Assembly (NCBI GenBank): GCA_948956705.1
Contig: CARCZS010000005.1
Span: forward strand, 1 to 64,000
DNA length: 64,000 nt
Source: an uncultured Phocaeicola sp.
GTDB lineage: Bacteria; Bacteroidota; Bacteroidia; Bacteroidales; Bacteroidaceae
Direction of reading: 5' to 3'
Shown here: positions 36,322 to 46,397 of the stretch, one piece after another
How positions within the stretch are numbered: the first letter of the stretch is position 1
How the letters are laid out: each line of letters opens with the position of its first letter
Made by a program: the position numbers and the translations under genes
The notes under the pieces: generated by a model
Told to the model about the DNA's origin: nothing
The model's database searches: none
Seen by the model: only the letters and a program-made list of their open reading frames with translations

Positions 36322-38781
36322 ATGAACAAAAAGAATATTGCATCTTTCGCATTCGTTTTATTGTTTGCTTTACCGCTTGGCGCACAAAGCATAAAAATCA
36401 ATGCTGATTGGGAGTTCCAACGTTTGAAGAAGGAACAACAATTGACTGAAATAAAGAATCAAGGTTCTGATTGGAGTTCACAATTCAATATCCAACATGT
36501 AGAGGCACAAAATCAGGCTTTGGCAGTACATCCGGACACTTTGGAACTGGAACTCAATCAGCTTTCGATGGGAAAATGGGAGCAGGTCAATTTGCCACAT
36601 ACTCCTTTTGTGGAACCGCTTGTTGTACTTCATCAGTGGCAAGGGATATGCTATTATCGTAAGCAGTTAAATATCAGTAGAAAAGAAATAGATAAGCAAC
36701 TTTGGCTGGAATTTGAAGGAGCGATGCATCTGGCAGACGTATGGGTGAACGGACAACACTTGACACAGCATTCCGGTGGTTATACTCCGTTTGTGGCGGA
36801 TGTTACCGGAATGCTTCATGCCGACCGCGCCAATGAAATATTGGTACGTTTGGATAATCGGAACAATCCGCTCATACCTCCCGGCAAACCTTTGGAGACG
36901 CTTGATTTCTGTTACTACGGAGGATTGTATCGCGATGTGAATCTCATCGTAAAACAGCCTGTGCATATTACTCATCCTATTATGGCGGACGAAGTGGCCG
37001 GAGGAGGAGTCTTTGTCACTTATCCCCGGGTATCGGAGCTGGAAGCTGAGGTAAAGGTGAAAACACAGGTAAGTAATAAAACCGGAATACAAAAACATCT
37101 GACTATACGGCATACTCTTTATGAATGGAGCAAGAAGAAAGGAGGATGTGGCAAGAAAGTGGCTTCGGTGGAAAGTCCGCTTGTCTTGGCTGCCGGCACT
37201 ACGCTGCATCATACGCAGCAGTTTGCAGTGAACAATCCTAAATTATGGTATCCCGATTCGCCTGCTCTCTATGTATTGCGTACCGAGGTGATGGACGGTC
37301 GGGAAGTTACCGATTGTGAGAATACGCGTATCGGAATACGCCGTATTGAAATGACGCGCGAGAAAGGGTTTGTCATTAATGGCAAGCCTCTGATACTGGA
37401 AGGAAGCAACCGGCATCAAGAGTATCCTTATGTGGGGAATGCCATTTCCGACCAAGCGCAGTACCGCGATATGTATCAGATACGTAACAATGGTTTTAAT
37501 ACGGTGCGTTTGGGGCATTATCCGCAAGACCCATCTGTGCTGGAGGCTTGTGATGAGTTGGGTTTGCTGGTTATTGAACCGATTCCCGGATGGCAATTCT
37601 TCAATAAGGCACAGGGGTTCATTAATCATACATACAAGGATATTCGTGATTTGATACGCCGTGACCGTAACCATCCCTCTATCATTATGTGGGAAACAAC
37701 CCTTAATGAATCATGGCCTCCCAAAAATTGGAAAAATCAAGCGGTGCAGACTGCTCATGAGGAATTTCCCGGTGACCAATGTTATACATCGGGCGATACT
37801 TATGGATATGATGGTTTCGATGTATGCTATAATGATTGGGAGGAAGGATATAATCGTCCCAATACAACCCGAAAACCGGGCTTTATCCGTGAATATTATG
37901 ATTATGAATTTGGTGGACATTATAGCACGACTCGAGTGACTCGTGGAGACGGTGACCATGCAATGACGCAAAACGCTTGGAATGCCCAGTGGAGTCATAA
38001 CCGTTATCGTGCTTATTATCCTTGGACGATTGGTGGCGCAGTGTGGAGTATGTATGACTATAATCGGGGATGTTGCGACAATATCTGTTACAGTGGTTTG
38101 GCTGATGTGTTCCGTTTGCCTAAATTCGGTCTGCTTTATTTCCGTACGCAGGTAAAAAAAGGAAGTTTTACACCTGCCGGACCTATGGCATACGAAGTTT
38201 TTATCAACAGCCATTGGCTGGAAGATTCTTCGGATACATTGCAAGTATATGGTAATGTAGATGAAGTGCAACTGTTGTTAAACGGGCGAGTAGTGGCACG
38301 TCAGCGTCCTGACAACAAACCGTCTACTGCAAAGTATGTATCGCGTCCTGATGGCGGAAATGCTGTGAATATCGACTTTCCTCCCTTTACGTTCTTCAAT
38401 GTCAAGTGGGAGCAGGGTGAATTAAAAGCGATAGGATATAAGGATGGAAAAGCTGTGGCCGAACATGTTGTCCGCACACCGGGTGCAGTTGAGGCGATGG
38501 ATATCACTTATTTTGAAAGCGGTGTGCCTGCCTCGTGTTATGACTTACTGATTGTTTATGTCAACTTGAAGGATTTGCATGGTACCGATTGTTTTGGAGA
38601 GAACAATCGTGAAGTAAGGCTGGAAGTATTACAAGGCGGCGAGGTGCGCGGCCCGGCTACAATAAAAGCTGAAGCTGGTGTTGCTTCGTTTCTTGTTGCG
38701 ACGGCCGATTCTCAGACGCTTGTGTTAAAGGCTGTTTCGGGGAATTTGGAGGCTTCGCGTAAGTTGAAACTGCAGAAGTGA
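36322..38781 (+). CDS. Glycoside hydrolase family 2 enzyme
   Basis: Exported glycosidase of the GH2 family (beta-galactosidase, beta-glucuronidase or beta-mannosidase type; specificity not readable). The 819 residues have a signal peptide (about 1-20, ending LGAQ), a GH2 sugar-binding jelly-roll (about 75-215, with WLEFEGAMHLADVWVNGQ and HSGGYTPFVADV), an immunoglobulin-like domain (about 225-335), and a TIM barrel (about 340-610). The likely acid/base is Glu463 in TTLNESW, and the likely nucleophile is Glu524 in REYYDYEFGG. A C-terminal domain follows (about 640-815). It has its own promoter block and a terminator in front, so it may be a separate transcript from the phosphoesterase. Confidence 0.93.
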   Translation: MNKKNIASFAFVLLFALPLGAQSIKINADWEFQRLKKEQQLTEIKNQGSDWSSQFNIQHVEAQNQALAVHPDTLELELNQLSMGKWEQVNLPHTPFVEPLVVLHQWQGICYYRKQLNISRKEIDKQLWLEFEGAMHLADVWVNGQHLTQHSGGYTPFVADVTGMLHADRANEILVRLDNRNNPLIPPGKPLETLDFCYYGGLYRDVNLIVKQPVHITHPIMADEVAGGGVFVTYPRVSELEAEVKVKTQVSNKTGIQKHLTIRHTLYEWSKKKGGCGKKVASVESPLVLAAGTTLHHTQQFAVNNPKLWYPDSPALYVLRTEVMDGREVTDCENTRIGIRRIEMTREKGFVINGKPLILEGSNRHQEYPYVGNAISDQAQYRDMYQIRNNGFNTVRLGHYPQDPSVLEACDELGLLVIEPIPGWQFFNKAQGFINHTYKDIRDLIRRDRNHPSIIMWETTLNESWPPKNWKNQAVQTAHEEFPGDQCYTSGDTYGYDGFDVCYNDWEEGYNRPNTTRKPGFIREYYDYEFGGHYSTTRVTRGDGDHAMTQNAWNAQWSHNRYRAYYPWTIGGAVWSMYDYNRGCCDNICYSGLADVFRLPKFGLLYFRTQVKKGSFTPAGPMAYEVFINSHWLEDSSDTLQVYGNVDEVQLLLNGRVVARQRPDNKPSTAKYVSRPDGGNAVNIDFPPFTFFNVKWEQGELKAIGYKDGKAVAEHVVRTPGAVEAMDITYFESGVPASCYDLLIVYVNLKDLHGTDCFGENNREVRLEVLQGGEVRGPATIKAEAGVASFLVATADSQTLVLKAVSGNLEASRKLKLQK

Positions 38782-38930
38782 TAAAAACAGAGTGAAGAGA
38801 CAAGTACTGAAAAGAAATTTGATAAATAAATGATTATTCAATGTTAAAAGTACATTGTATCAAGAAATCGAATAGGTACTTTTCTTGTTAGGGGTAAATA
38901 TAGCAGCCTTGAAGAGTATCATTAGTAATG

Positions 38931-38983
38931 AAGGAGATGTGTCACAGTTCCAATCATAAACATAACTGTTGACACATCTCCTT
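38931..38983. terminator. Bidirectional terminator between GH2 and the minus-strand gene
   Basis: Long stem: AAGGAGATGTGTCA plus CAGTT (38931-38949) pairs with AACTG plus TGACACATCTCCTT (38964-38983), with one bulged T. It lies between convergent genes. Confidence 0.85.
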
Positions 38984-39001
38984 CTTTGTCATTCCGGCTC
39001 T

Positions 39002-39418
39002 TTATTGGGCTGTATCCGCTTCTTTTTCAAGTATATAAATCACGTCTTCATTCTTTTTGACAATCACTTTGCTTCCCTTTGGATTAAGATTGAAAGGGGT
39101 GGTTTTATCCGTTTTGTTGTCCACCACCATTAGGACATTTCCTTCTGCAAACCGATTGATTTCCAGTTTTAGGCTGGCATCGGGCATGGTGCGGTCCATC
39201 AGTAGGCTGTCATTTACATATATTGCAATGCTGTCACCGGCAAAGTCTTTACTTACCTCGATGTTGTACACGCCCTCATAAGTGACGACCTTATTTGCAT
39301 CCCGCTTGAAACGGAAAGACATATAAAGGAAGATAATGACTACAGCCAAGACTCCGAAGGCAAGTATGCCATTGCCTATCATGAATTGTTTGTTGGTATT
39401 TAAACTGTTTTTACCCAT
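39002..39418 (-). CDS. Single-pass membrane protein of unknown function
   Basis: 138 residues from the ATG at 39418. I preferred this start because an upstream start would extend the protein by 18 residues into promoter-like sequence facing rimP. One membrane helix (about 14-34, IGNGILAFGVLAVVIIFLYM) is followed by an extracytoplasmic beta-rich domain of about 100 residues, including SKDFAGDSIAIYVNDSLLM and VMVVDNKTDKT. I do not recognise the family. The gene is divergent from rimP-nusA-infB and convergent with the GH2 gene. Confidence 0.75.
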   Translation of the reverse strand: MGKNSLNTNKQFMIGNGILAFGVLAVVIIFLYMSFRFKRDANKVVTYEGVYNIEVSKDFAGDSIAIYVNDSLLMDRTMPDASLKLEINRFAEGNVLMVVDNKTDKTTPFNLNPKGSKVIVKKNEDVIYILEKEADTAQ

Positions 39419-39462
39419 AGTGTTATAAGTTTCTGCAAAACTACAATTTTTTAATAGAATAT

Positions 39463-39494
39463 TTTGTGGCACTGATAGATAATTTGTATCTTTG
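39463..39494 (+). promoter_or_regulatory. Promoter of rimP-nusA-infB
   Basis: TTTG (39463-39466), 20 bases, then TATCTTTG (39487-39494): a full match to the Bacteroides -33/-7 promoter. Transcription should begin near 39500, giving a leader of about 56 bases. Confidence 0.8.
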
Positions 39495-39515
39495 CAGCGA
39501 AATGGATGAATGGTG

Positions 39516-39538
39516 GGGCTTGATTAAGCCCTTTTTTT
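39516..39538 (+). terminator. Terminator-like hairpin in the rimP leader (candidate attenuator)
   Basis: Perfect GGGCTT (39516-39521), GATT loop, AAGCCC (39526-39531), then seven T. It lies downstream of the promoter at 39463-39494 and 18 bases before the rimP start. It can only act on the rimP transcript, since upstream plus-strand transcription is already closed at 38931-38983. Confidence 0.75.
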
Positions 39539-39556
39539 GTTCTTAATAACTAATAA

Positions 39557-40024
39557 ATGATAGATAAGAATGTAGTAACCCGGATTGTTGATGAATGGTT
39601 GGAAGGTAAAGATTACTTTTTAGTAGACGTCACAGTGAACCCGGATGACAAAATTGTAGTAGAAATTGACCATGCCGAAGGGGTATGGATTGATGATTGT
39701 GTGGAACTCAGCCGCTACATTGAGTCTAAGCTAGACCGTGAGGAGGAAGACTATGAATTGGAAGTAGGCTCGGCTGGTATCGGACAACCTTTTAAGGTGT
39801 TACAACAATACCTGATACACATTGGTAAGGACGTTGAAGTGCTGACTAAGACCGGCAAGAAGCTGGAAGGTGTGTTGAAGGAGGCTAACGAAGATAACTT
39901 TACTGTAACTATTGAGAGAAAAGTGAAACCGGAAGGAGCAAAGCGTCCCAAACTGGTGGAAGAAGATGTTACTTTTTCGTATGATGAGATAAAATACACT
40001 AAATACTTAATTAGTTTTAAATAA
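39557..40024 (+). CDS. rimP: Ribosome maturation factor
   Basis: Assembly factor for the 30S ribosomal subunit. The 155 residues have the RimP N-terminal domain (about 1-80, with DYFLVDVTVNPDDKIVVEID and DDCVELSRYIESKLDREE) and the Sm-like C-terminal domain (about 85-155, KKLEGVLKEANEDNFTV). The ELEVGSAGIGQPF segment corresponds to the conserved LEVSSPGLxRPL region of the family. nusA starts three bases after the stop, the usual order in bacteria. Confidence 0.95.
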   Translation: MIDKNVVTRIVDEWLEGKDYFLVDVTVNPDDKIVVEIDHAEGVWIDDCVELSRYIESKLDREEEDYELEVGSAGIGQPFKVLQQYLIHIGKDVEVLTKTGKKLEGVLKEANEDNFTVTIERKVKPEGAKRPKLVEEDVTFSYDEIKYTKYLISFK

Positions 40025-40026
40025 TT

Positions 40027-41283
40027 ATGGCCAAAAAAGAAGAAACAATCAGCTTGATTGATACATTTTCGGAATTTAAGGAATTAAAGAATATTGATAG
40101 AACAACTATGGTAAGTGTACTTGAAGAGTCTTTCCGTAGTGTAATCGCGAAAATGTTTGGCACTGATGAAAATTACGACGTTATCGTGAACCCGGATAAG
40201 GGCGATTTCGAAATATGGCGTAACCGTGAAGTTGTTGCAGATGAGGACTTGACTAATCCGAATATGCAAATCTCACTGACGGAAGCTCAGAAGATAGATG
40301 CTTCGTATGAGGTGGGTGAGGAAGTGACTGATGAAGTAATCTTTGCCAAGTTTGGCCGACGCGCCATCCTGAATCTGCGTCAGACATTGGCGTCGAAGAT
40401 TCTGGAACTGGAAAAAGATAGTTTATACAACAAATATATTGATAGGGTAGGTACTGTAATCAGTGCGGAAGTTTATCAGATTTGGAAGAAAGAAATCTTG
40501 TTGCTTGATGATGAAGGCAATGAGCTGTTACTCCCCAAAACTGAACAAATCCCGAGCGATTTCTACCGTAAGGGCGAAACAGCCCGCGCTGTAGTGGCTC
40601 GTGTGGACAATAAAAACAATAATCCGAAAATTATCCTGAGCCGTACCTCACCTGTGTTCTTGCAGCGCCTGTTCGAAATGGAAGTCCCCGAAATTAATGA
40701 CGGATTGATTACCATTAAGAAAATCGCGCGCATTCCGGGCGAACGTGCAAAAATTGCAGTTGAGTCTTACGATGACCGTATTGACCCGGTAGGTGCTTGT
40801 GTTGGTGTGAAGGGTTCACGTATTCATGGAATCGTGCGCGAGTTGCGTAACGAGAACATTGACGTGATTAACTATACTTCTAACATTCAGTTGTTCATTC
40901 AGCGTGCCTTGAGTCCGGCCAAAATTTCTTCAATCGTGTTGCACGAAGAAGACAAAAAAGCTGAAGTCTATCTGAAACCGGAAGAAGTATCTTTGGCAAT
41001 CGGTAAGGGCGGTATGAATATTAAGCTCGCCAGTATGCTTACCGAATATACGATTGATGTGTACCGCGAACTGGATGAAAACGCGATGGACGAAGATATC
41101 TACTTGGATGAGTTCAAGGATGAAATTGATGAATGGGTTATCAATGCCATTAAAGGTATCGGATTGGATACGGCTAAAGCTGTAATCAATGCTCCGCGTG
41201 AAATGTTGATTGAAAAAGCGGACCTCGAAGAAGACACGGTAGATGACGTGTTGAGAATTTTAAGAGCTGAATTTGAAGAGTAA
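40027..41283 (+). CDS. nusA: Transcription termination/antitermination factor
   Basis: RNA-polymerase-associated factor for pausing, termination and antitermination. The 418 residues comprise the NusA N-terminal domain (about 1-130), an S1 domain (about 130-205), and two KH domains (about 205-345, with VGACVGVKGSRIHGIVRELR and LAIGKGGMNIKLASMLTEYT). A short C-terminal helical segment (about 365-418) is shorter than the acidic repeats of E. coli NusA. The start is three bases after rimP. Since NusA promotes termination at hairpins, the hairpin in the rimP leader could feed back on it. Confidence 0.96.
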   Translation: MAKKEETISLIDTFSEFKELKNIDRTTMVSVLEESFRSVIAKMFGTDENYDVIVNPDKGDFEIWRNREVVADEDLTNPNMQISLTEAQKIDASYEVGEEVTDEVIFAKFGRRAILNLRQTLASKILELEKDSLYNKYIDRVGTVISAEVYQIWKKEILLLDDEGNELLLPKTEQIPSDFYRKGETARAVVARVDNKNNNPKIILSRTSPVFLQRLFEMEVPEINDGLITIKKIARIPGERAKIAVESYDDRIDPVGACVGVKGSRIHGIVRELRNENIDVINYTSNIQLFIQRALSPAKISSIVLHEEDKKAEVYLKPEEVSLAIGKGGMNIKLASMLTEYTIDVYRELDENAMDEDIYLDEFKDEIDEWVINAIKGIGLDTAKAVINAPREMLIEKADLEEDTVDDVLRILRAEFEE

Positions 41284-41323
41284 TCTTCGGCACCGGCTCG
41301 TAGTTAATAATTAAAAAACGAGT

Positions 41324-44300
41324 ATGACGATTAGACTGAACAAAGTAACAAGAGATTTAAATGTAGGAATAACGACGGTAGTTGAATTCTTGCAAAAGAA
41401 GGGCTATACCATTGAGGCTAGCCCTAATGCGAAAATTACCGAAGAACAATATGCTGTACTTGTGAAAGAGTTCAGCACAGATAAGAATTTGAAAATAGAG
41501 TCTGAAAAATTTATTCAGGAAAGACAGAATAAGGATCGTAACAAGGCTTCAATCTCTATTGACGGTTTTGAAAAACCTAAAAAAGAAGAAGTCGTGAAAA
41601 CTGTTATCCCTGAAGATGTACGCCCGAAATTCAAGCAAGTGGGCAAAATAGATTTGGACAGCTTGAACAAACGCCCTGCTCCTAAGGCAGCCGAACAACC
41701 GGTCTCTGTGAAGACTGAGCAGCCGGCACCCAAGAAGGAAGAGCCTGTGAAGGTTGAAGAACAGAAAGTTGAAGCTCCTCAAGAACCGGTAGTGGTAGAA
41801 GAGAAGATACAAGAGCCTGCTCCGCAACCGAAGCCTGCCCCTGTCCAACAAGAAGAAAAGAAAGAACCCGAAGTTCAACAAAAAGCGGAAGAACAGAAGA
41901 AACCCCAGGTGATAGAAATGGAAAAAGAAGCACCCGCAGCACCCGTTCAGGAAAAAGAAGAAGACGATGTATTTAAAATTCGTCCTACTGAATTTAAATC
42001 AAAGATTAATGTAGTAGGTCAGATTGACCTGGATGCATTGAACCAGTCTACTCGTCCGAAGAAGAAATCGAAAGAGGAAAGGCGGAAAGAGAGAGAAGAG
42101 AAGGATAAACAGCGTCAGGAACAGCGTAAGCAGATGAAAGATGCTATTATCAAGGAGATAAGAAAGAGTGACGATAAAATTGCTAAACCGGGAGCAGGAA
42201 GTGCAACCGATGATGGCAAGAAGAAGAAACGTAATCGTATTAACAAAGAACGGGTAGATATTAATGCTGCCGGTAGTACGAATAACAATAATAGTAATAA
42301 TAATCAGCGCAGGGATAATAACAATTCCGGTAAAGGTGGTGGAAATAACAGACCGAACAATAACCAGAGTGGAGGCGGAAAATTTAATAAAGACCGCTTT
42401 AAGAAGCCGGTTGTCAAAACGGAAGTCAGCGATGAGGATGTAGCTAAGCAGGTAAAAGAGACTTTGGCTCGCCTGACTAACAAGACGAAGAGCAAGGCCT
42501 CTAAGTATCGTAAGGAGAAACGTGAAAACGTGATGAACCGCCAGTTGGAACTGGAAGAAATGGAACAGGAAGAAAGCAAGGTATTGAAGATTACCGAGTT
42601 TGTTACAGCCAACGAATTGGCAAGTATGATGGATGTTCCTGTCACTAAGGTTATCGCTACTTGTATGAGCATCGGTATTATGGTTTCCATCAATCAGCGT
42701 TTGGATGCTGAAACGATTAATCTTGTTGCTGAAGAGTTTGGATATAAAACTGAATATGTCAGTGCAGAAGTGGCACAGGCCATTACCGAAGAGGAAGATG
42801 CAGAAGAAGATTTGCAACCGCGCGCTCCGATTGTTACTGTGATGGGTCACGTAGACCATGGTAAGACTTCATTGCTGGACTATGTTCGTAAGGCAAATGT
42901 AATTGCAGGTGAAGCGGGTGGTATTACCCAGCATATCGGTGCGTACAATGTGAAGTTGGAAGACGGACGCCGTATTACTTTCCTTGATACGCCGGGTCAC
43001 GAAGCATTTACTGCGATGCGTGCCCGTGGTGCGAAAGTAACGGATATCGCTATTATTATTGTAGCTGCTGATGATAATGTGATGCCACAAACCAAAGAAG
43101 CGATTAATCATGCTATGGCTGCCGGTGTACCTATCGTGTTTGCTATTAATAAGGTAGATAAGCCGCATGCCAACCCTGATAAGATTAAGGAAGAATTGGC
43201 TGCTATGAACTTTCTTGTAGAAGAATGGGGAGGTAAATATCAGTCACAAGATATCTCGGCAAAGAAAGGTACAGGTGTACACGAGTTGCTGGAAAAGGTA
43301 TTGTTGGAAGCCGAAATGCTTGACTTGAAGGCTAACCCCGACCGTAAGGCTACCGGTTCTATTATTGAGTCAACATTGGATAAGGGGCGTGGTTATGTAG
43401 CTACCATCCTTGTGTCGAACGGTACACTCCGTATGGGAGATATCGTGTTGGCAGGTACTTCATACGGTAAGGTGAAAGCAATGTTCAACGAACGCAACCA
43501 GCGTATCAAGGAGGCAGGTCCTTCTGAACCGGTGTTGATTCTGGGTCTGAATGGTGCTCCTGCTGCCGGTGATACTTTCCATGTGATTGATACCGAACAG
43601 GAAGCTCGTGAAATAGCCAATAAGCGTGAGCAGTTACAACGTGAACAGGGCTTGCGTACTCAGAAGATGTTGACACTGGATGAAGTCGGACGCCGTCTGG
43701 CGTTGGGTGATTTCCATGAATTGAACATCATCGTTAAGGGTGACGTGGACGGTTCTGTGGAAGCATTGAGCGACTCCTTGATTAAATTGTCTACCGAGCA
43801 GGTGCAGGTTAACGTAATCCACAAAGGTGTGGGTCAGATTTCTGAGTCTGATGTTACTTTGGCTGCTGCTTCGAATGCAATTATTGTTGGCTTCCAGGTG
43901 CGTCCTTCAAGTGCTGCCGCTAAGATGGCAGAACAGGATGGTGTCGATATCCGTAAATATTCTGTTATCTATGACGCTATCGAGGAAGTGAAGGCTGCGA
44001 TGGAAGGTATGTTGGCTCCTACATTGAAGGAACAGGTAACTGCTACTATCGAAGTGCGTGAAGTGTTCAACATCAGCAAGGTCGGTATTGTTGCCGGTGC
44101 GATGGTGAAGACCGGTAAAGTGAAACGTTCGGATAAGGCTCGTTTGATTCGTGATGGTATTGTGGTATTTACAGGTACTATCAACGCACTGAAGCGTTTC
44201 AAGGATGATGTGAAGGAAGTCGGTACTAACTTTGAGTGTGGTATCAGTTTGACAAACTGCAATGATATTAAGGTTGAAGATATCATTGAAACTTACGAAG

Positions 44301-44326
44301 AAGTAGAAGTTAAACAGACTCTATAA
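41324..44326 (+). CDS. infB: Translation initiation factor IF-2
   Basis: GTPase that places initiator tRNA on the ribosome. The 1000 residues start with the IF2 N-terminal fold ([24 protein letters not shown]), followed by a long low-complexity linker (about 85-390) rich in Glu, Pro, Lys, Gln and then Asn ([15 protein letters not shown]). The G domain has GHVDHGKT at 508-515, DTPGHE and NKVDKP, followed by the beta-barrel and C-terminal tRNA-binding domains. It lies 41 bases after nusA and ends before a palindromic terminator (44338). Confidence 0.97.
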   Translation: MTIRLNKVTRDLNVGITTVVEFLQKKGYTIEASPNAKITEEQYAVLVKEFSTDKNLKIESEKFIQERQNKDRNKASISIDGFEKPKKEEVVKTVIPEDVRPKFKQVGKIDLDSLNKRPAPKAAEQPVSVKTEQPAPKKEEPVKVEEQKVEAPQEPVVVEEKIQEPAPQPKPAPVQQEEKKEPEVQQKAEEQKKPQVIEMEKEAPAAPVQEKEEDDVFKIRPTEFKSKINVVGQIDLDALNQSTRPKKKSKEERRKEREEKDKQRQEQRKQMKDAIIKEIRKSDDKIAKPGAGSATDDGKKKKRNRINKERVDINAAGSTNNNNSNNNQRRDNNNSGKGGGNNRPNNNQSGGGKFNKDRFKKPVVKTEVSDEDVAKQVKETLARLTNKTKSKASKYRKEKRENVMNRQLELEEMEQEESKVLKITEFVTANELASMMDVPVTKVIATCMSIGIMVSINQRLDAETINLVAEEFGYKTEYVSAEVAQAITEEEDAEEDLQPRAPIVTVMGHVDHGKTSLLDYVRKANVIAGEAGGITQHIGAYNVKLEDGRRITFLDTPGHEAFTAMRARGAKVTDIAIIIVAADDNVMPQTKEAINHAMAAGVPIVFAINKVDKPHANPDKIKEELAAMNFLVEEWGGKYQSQDISAKKGTGVHELLEKVLLEAEMLDLKANPDRKATGSIIESTLDKGRGYVATILVSNGTLRMGDIVLAGTSYGKVKAMFNERNQRIKEAGPSEPVLILGLNGAPAAGDTFHVIDTEQEAREIANKREQLQREQGLRTQKMLTLDEVGRRLALGDFHELNIIVKGDVDGSVEALSDSLIKLSTEQVQVNVIHKGVGQISESDVTLAAASNAIIVGFQVRPSSAAAKMAEQDGVDIRKYSVIYDAIEEVKAAMEGMLAPTLKEQVTATIEVREVFNISKVGIVAGAMVKTGKVKRSDKARLIRDGIVVFTGTINALKRFKDDVKEVGTNFECGISLTNCNDIKVEDIIETYEEVEVKQTL

Positions 44327-44337
44327 TAGTTTTATCA

Positions 44338-44410
44338 GGCACGGATTACACGGATTTCACGGATGGTATTTATAAAACCGTGTATCTCCGTGTAATCCGT
44401 GCCTTTTTTA
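44338..44410. repeat. CACGGAT palindromic repeat, copy 1 (also a terminator)
   Basis: Long imperfect palindrome: GGCACGGATTACACGGA on the left, TCCGTGTAATCCGTGCC on the right, then TTTTTT. A related element lies at 49744-49814 after sufS. It closes the infB transcript. Confidence 0.8.
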
Positions 44411-44420
44411 TATCATAAAG

Positions 44421-44924
44421 ATGACGACAATAGATATTATTATATTGGTGGTGATAGGTGTCGGAGTGCTACAGGGCCTGATGAAAGGGTTTGTGAAGCA
44501 GTTGGCCTCTATTGTCGGGTTGATAGCAGGGCTTCTGGTGGCGCGGGCTCTATTTGCTACCGTTGCCGAAAAGCTTGCCCCTGTCTTGGGAACATCAACT
44601 ACTATTGCCCAGATATTGGCATTTGTTCTTATTTGGGTGGCAGTGCCGTTGGGGTTTGCATTGGTTGCCTCTCTTCTGACGAAGGCTTTGGACGCTGTCC
44701 GTTTGGGATGGTTGAATCGTTGGTTGGGAAGTGGATTGGGGGCTTTGAAATATATGATACTGATAGGGTTAGCCATCCATGTATTGGAATATATTGACCC
44801 GAAAGATGAGATGATAGATGCAACAAAGAAGCAGGAGTCGGTGTTATATTATTCAATGAGAGACTTGTCCGGCATCTTTTTCCCGGTATTCAAAAATGTA
44901 ACAGAACAATTAATAGAAATATAA
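44421..44924 (+). CDS. CvpA-family membrane protein
   Basis: 167 residues with four predicted membrane helices (about 4-22, 27-50, 64-87 and 108-124). The starts of the first two, TIDIIILVVIGVGVLQGLMKG and FVKQLASIVGLIAGLL, are typical of the colicin V production protein (CvpA) family, whose molecular function is not settled. There is no colicin gene nearby. The gene lies right after the infB terminator and three bases before sufB, so in this genome it is probably the first gene of the suf transcript. Confidence 0.88.
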   Translation: MTTIDIIILVVIGVGVLQGLMKGFVKQLASIVGLIAGLLVARALFATVAEKLAPVLGTSTTIAQILAFVLIWVAVPLGFALVASLLTKALDAVRLGWLNRWLGSGLGALKYMILIGLAIHVLEYIDPKDEMIDATKKQESVLYYSMRDLSGIFFPVFKNVTEQLIEI

Positions 44925-44927
44925 GAT

Positions 44928-46379
44928 ATGCAAGAAGAACCCAATAAATATGTGAAAGAGCTGACGCAGGAGAAGTATAAATATGGCTTCACTACGGATG
45001 TTCACACAGACATTATAGAGAAGGGGTTGAATGAGGATGTCATTCGGTTGATTTCTGCCAAGAAAGAGGAACCGGAATGGCTGTTGGAATTCCGATTGAA
45101 AGCATACCGCCATTGGCTTACAATGGAGATGCCTACATGGGCGCACCTCACGATTCCCGAAATAGATTATCAGGCTATTTCTTATTATGCCGACCCGACC
45201 AAGAAGAAGGAAGGTCCCAAGAGCTTGGATGAAGTAGACCCGGAACTGATTAAGACCTTTAATAAATTAGGTATTCCTCTGCACGAACAGCGTCAACTGA
45301 GTGGTATGGCGGTAGATGCGGTCATGGACTCTGTATCGGTAAAGACTACTTTTCGCGAAACGTTGTTGGAGAAAGGCATTATTTTCTGCTCATTCAGTGA
45401 GGCAGTGAAGGAACATCCTGATTTGGTACAGAAATATATGGGCTCGGTGGTGGGCTATCGTGATAACTTCTTTGCCGCACTAAATTCGGCTGTATTTAGC
45501 GATGGCTCTTTTGTGTATATTCCGAAAGGAGTGCGCTGCCCTATGGAGCTTTCTACTTATTTCCGTATCAATGCGGCAAATACCGGACAGTTTGAACGTA
45601 CATTGATTGTGGCGGATGATGATAGTTATGTGTCATATCTGGAAGGATGTACGGCTCCTCAGCGTGATGAAAACCAGTTGCATGCCGCTATTGTGGAGAT
45701 TGTGGTGCACGATCGTGCCGAAGTGAAATATTCTACTGTCCAAAACTGGTATCCGGGGGATGCCGAAGGTAAAGGAGGTATTTATAACTTCGTGACTAAG
45801 CGCGGACATTGTAAAGGGGTGGACAGCAAATTGAGTTGGACACAGGTGGAAACGGGTTCGGCCATTACGTGGAAGTATCCGAGTTGTATCCTGAGTGGAG
45901 ATAATTCTACGGCGGAATTCTATTCTGTTGCTGTCACCAATAACTACCAGCAGGCCGATACCGGTACCAAGATGATTCATCTGGGTAAAAATACACGTTC
46001 TACGATTGTGAGTAAAGGCATCAGTGCAGGCAAAAGCCAGAATTCGTATCGTGGATTGGTGCGTGTGGCCGAGAAAGCCGAGAATGCACGTAATTACAGT
46101 CAGTGCGACTCTCTGCTGCTGGGCAGCCATTGCGGTGCACATACTTTCCCTTACATGGATATTCACAATGAAACGGCTGTGGTGGAGCACGAAGCAACGA
46201 CCAGCAAAATCAGTGAAGACCAATTGTTCTATTGTAATCAGCGCGGCATTCCGACAGAAGATGCCATCGGGCTGATTGTGAACGGTTATGCTAAAGAAGT
46301 TATCAATAAACTTCCGATGGAGTTTGCTGTGGAGGCTCAAAAGCTGTTGGCTATTTCATTGGAAGGAAGCGTAGGATAA
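44928..46379 (+). CDS. sufB: Fe-S cluster assembly scaffold protein SufB
   Basis: Component of the SufBCD complex that assembles iron-sulfur clusters in the cytoplasm. The 483 residues match SufB in length. The N-terminal helical part (about 1-110) is followed by the parallel beta-helix core (about 150-400), with the conserved [17 protein letters not shown] and [19 protein letters not shown] segments, and a C-terminal helical part with [20 protein letters not shown]. Conserved cysteines and the CDSLL region are present. The order sufB-C-D-S is usual in Bacteroidetes. Confidence 0.97.
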   Translation: MQEEPNKYVKELTQEKYKYGFTTDVHTDIIEKGLNEDVIRLISAKKEEPEWLLEFRLKAYRHWLTMEMPTWAHLTIPEIDYQAISYYADPTKKKEGPKSLDEVDPELIKTFNKLGIPLHEQRQLSGMAVDAVMDSVSVKTTFRETLLEKGIIFCSFSEAVKEHPDLVQKYMGSVVGYRDNFFAALNSAVFSDGSFVYIPKGVRCPMELSTYFRINAANTGQFERTLIVADDDSYVSYLEGCTAPQRDENQLHAAIVEIVVHDRAEVKYSTVQNWYPGDAEGKGGIYNFVTKRGHCKGVDSKLSWTQVETGSAITWKYPSCILSGDNSTAEFYSVAVTNNYQQADTGTKMIHLGKNTRSTIVSKGISAGKSQNSYRGLVRVAEKAENARNYSQCDSLLLGSHCGAHTFPYMDIHNETAVVEHEATTSKISEDQLFYCNQRGIPTEDAIGLIVNGYAKEVINKLPMEFAVEAQKLLAISLEGSVG

Positions 46380-46397
46380 ATAAAAAGATAAAGGATT

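Noticed and set aside
41999..42859. 286-codon open frame on the minus strand inside infB
   Set aside because: It lies antisense to the IF-2 linker and G-domain start and is very rich in Phe, Leu and Ile. It is a by-product of the low-complexity coding sequence on the other strand; no start signal or family match is seen.
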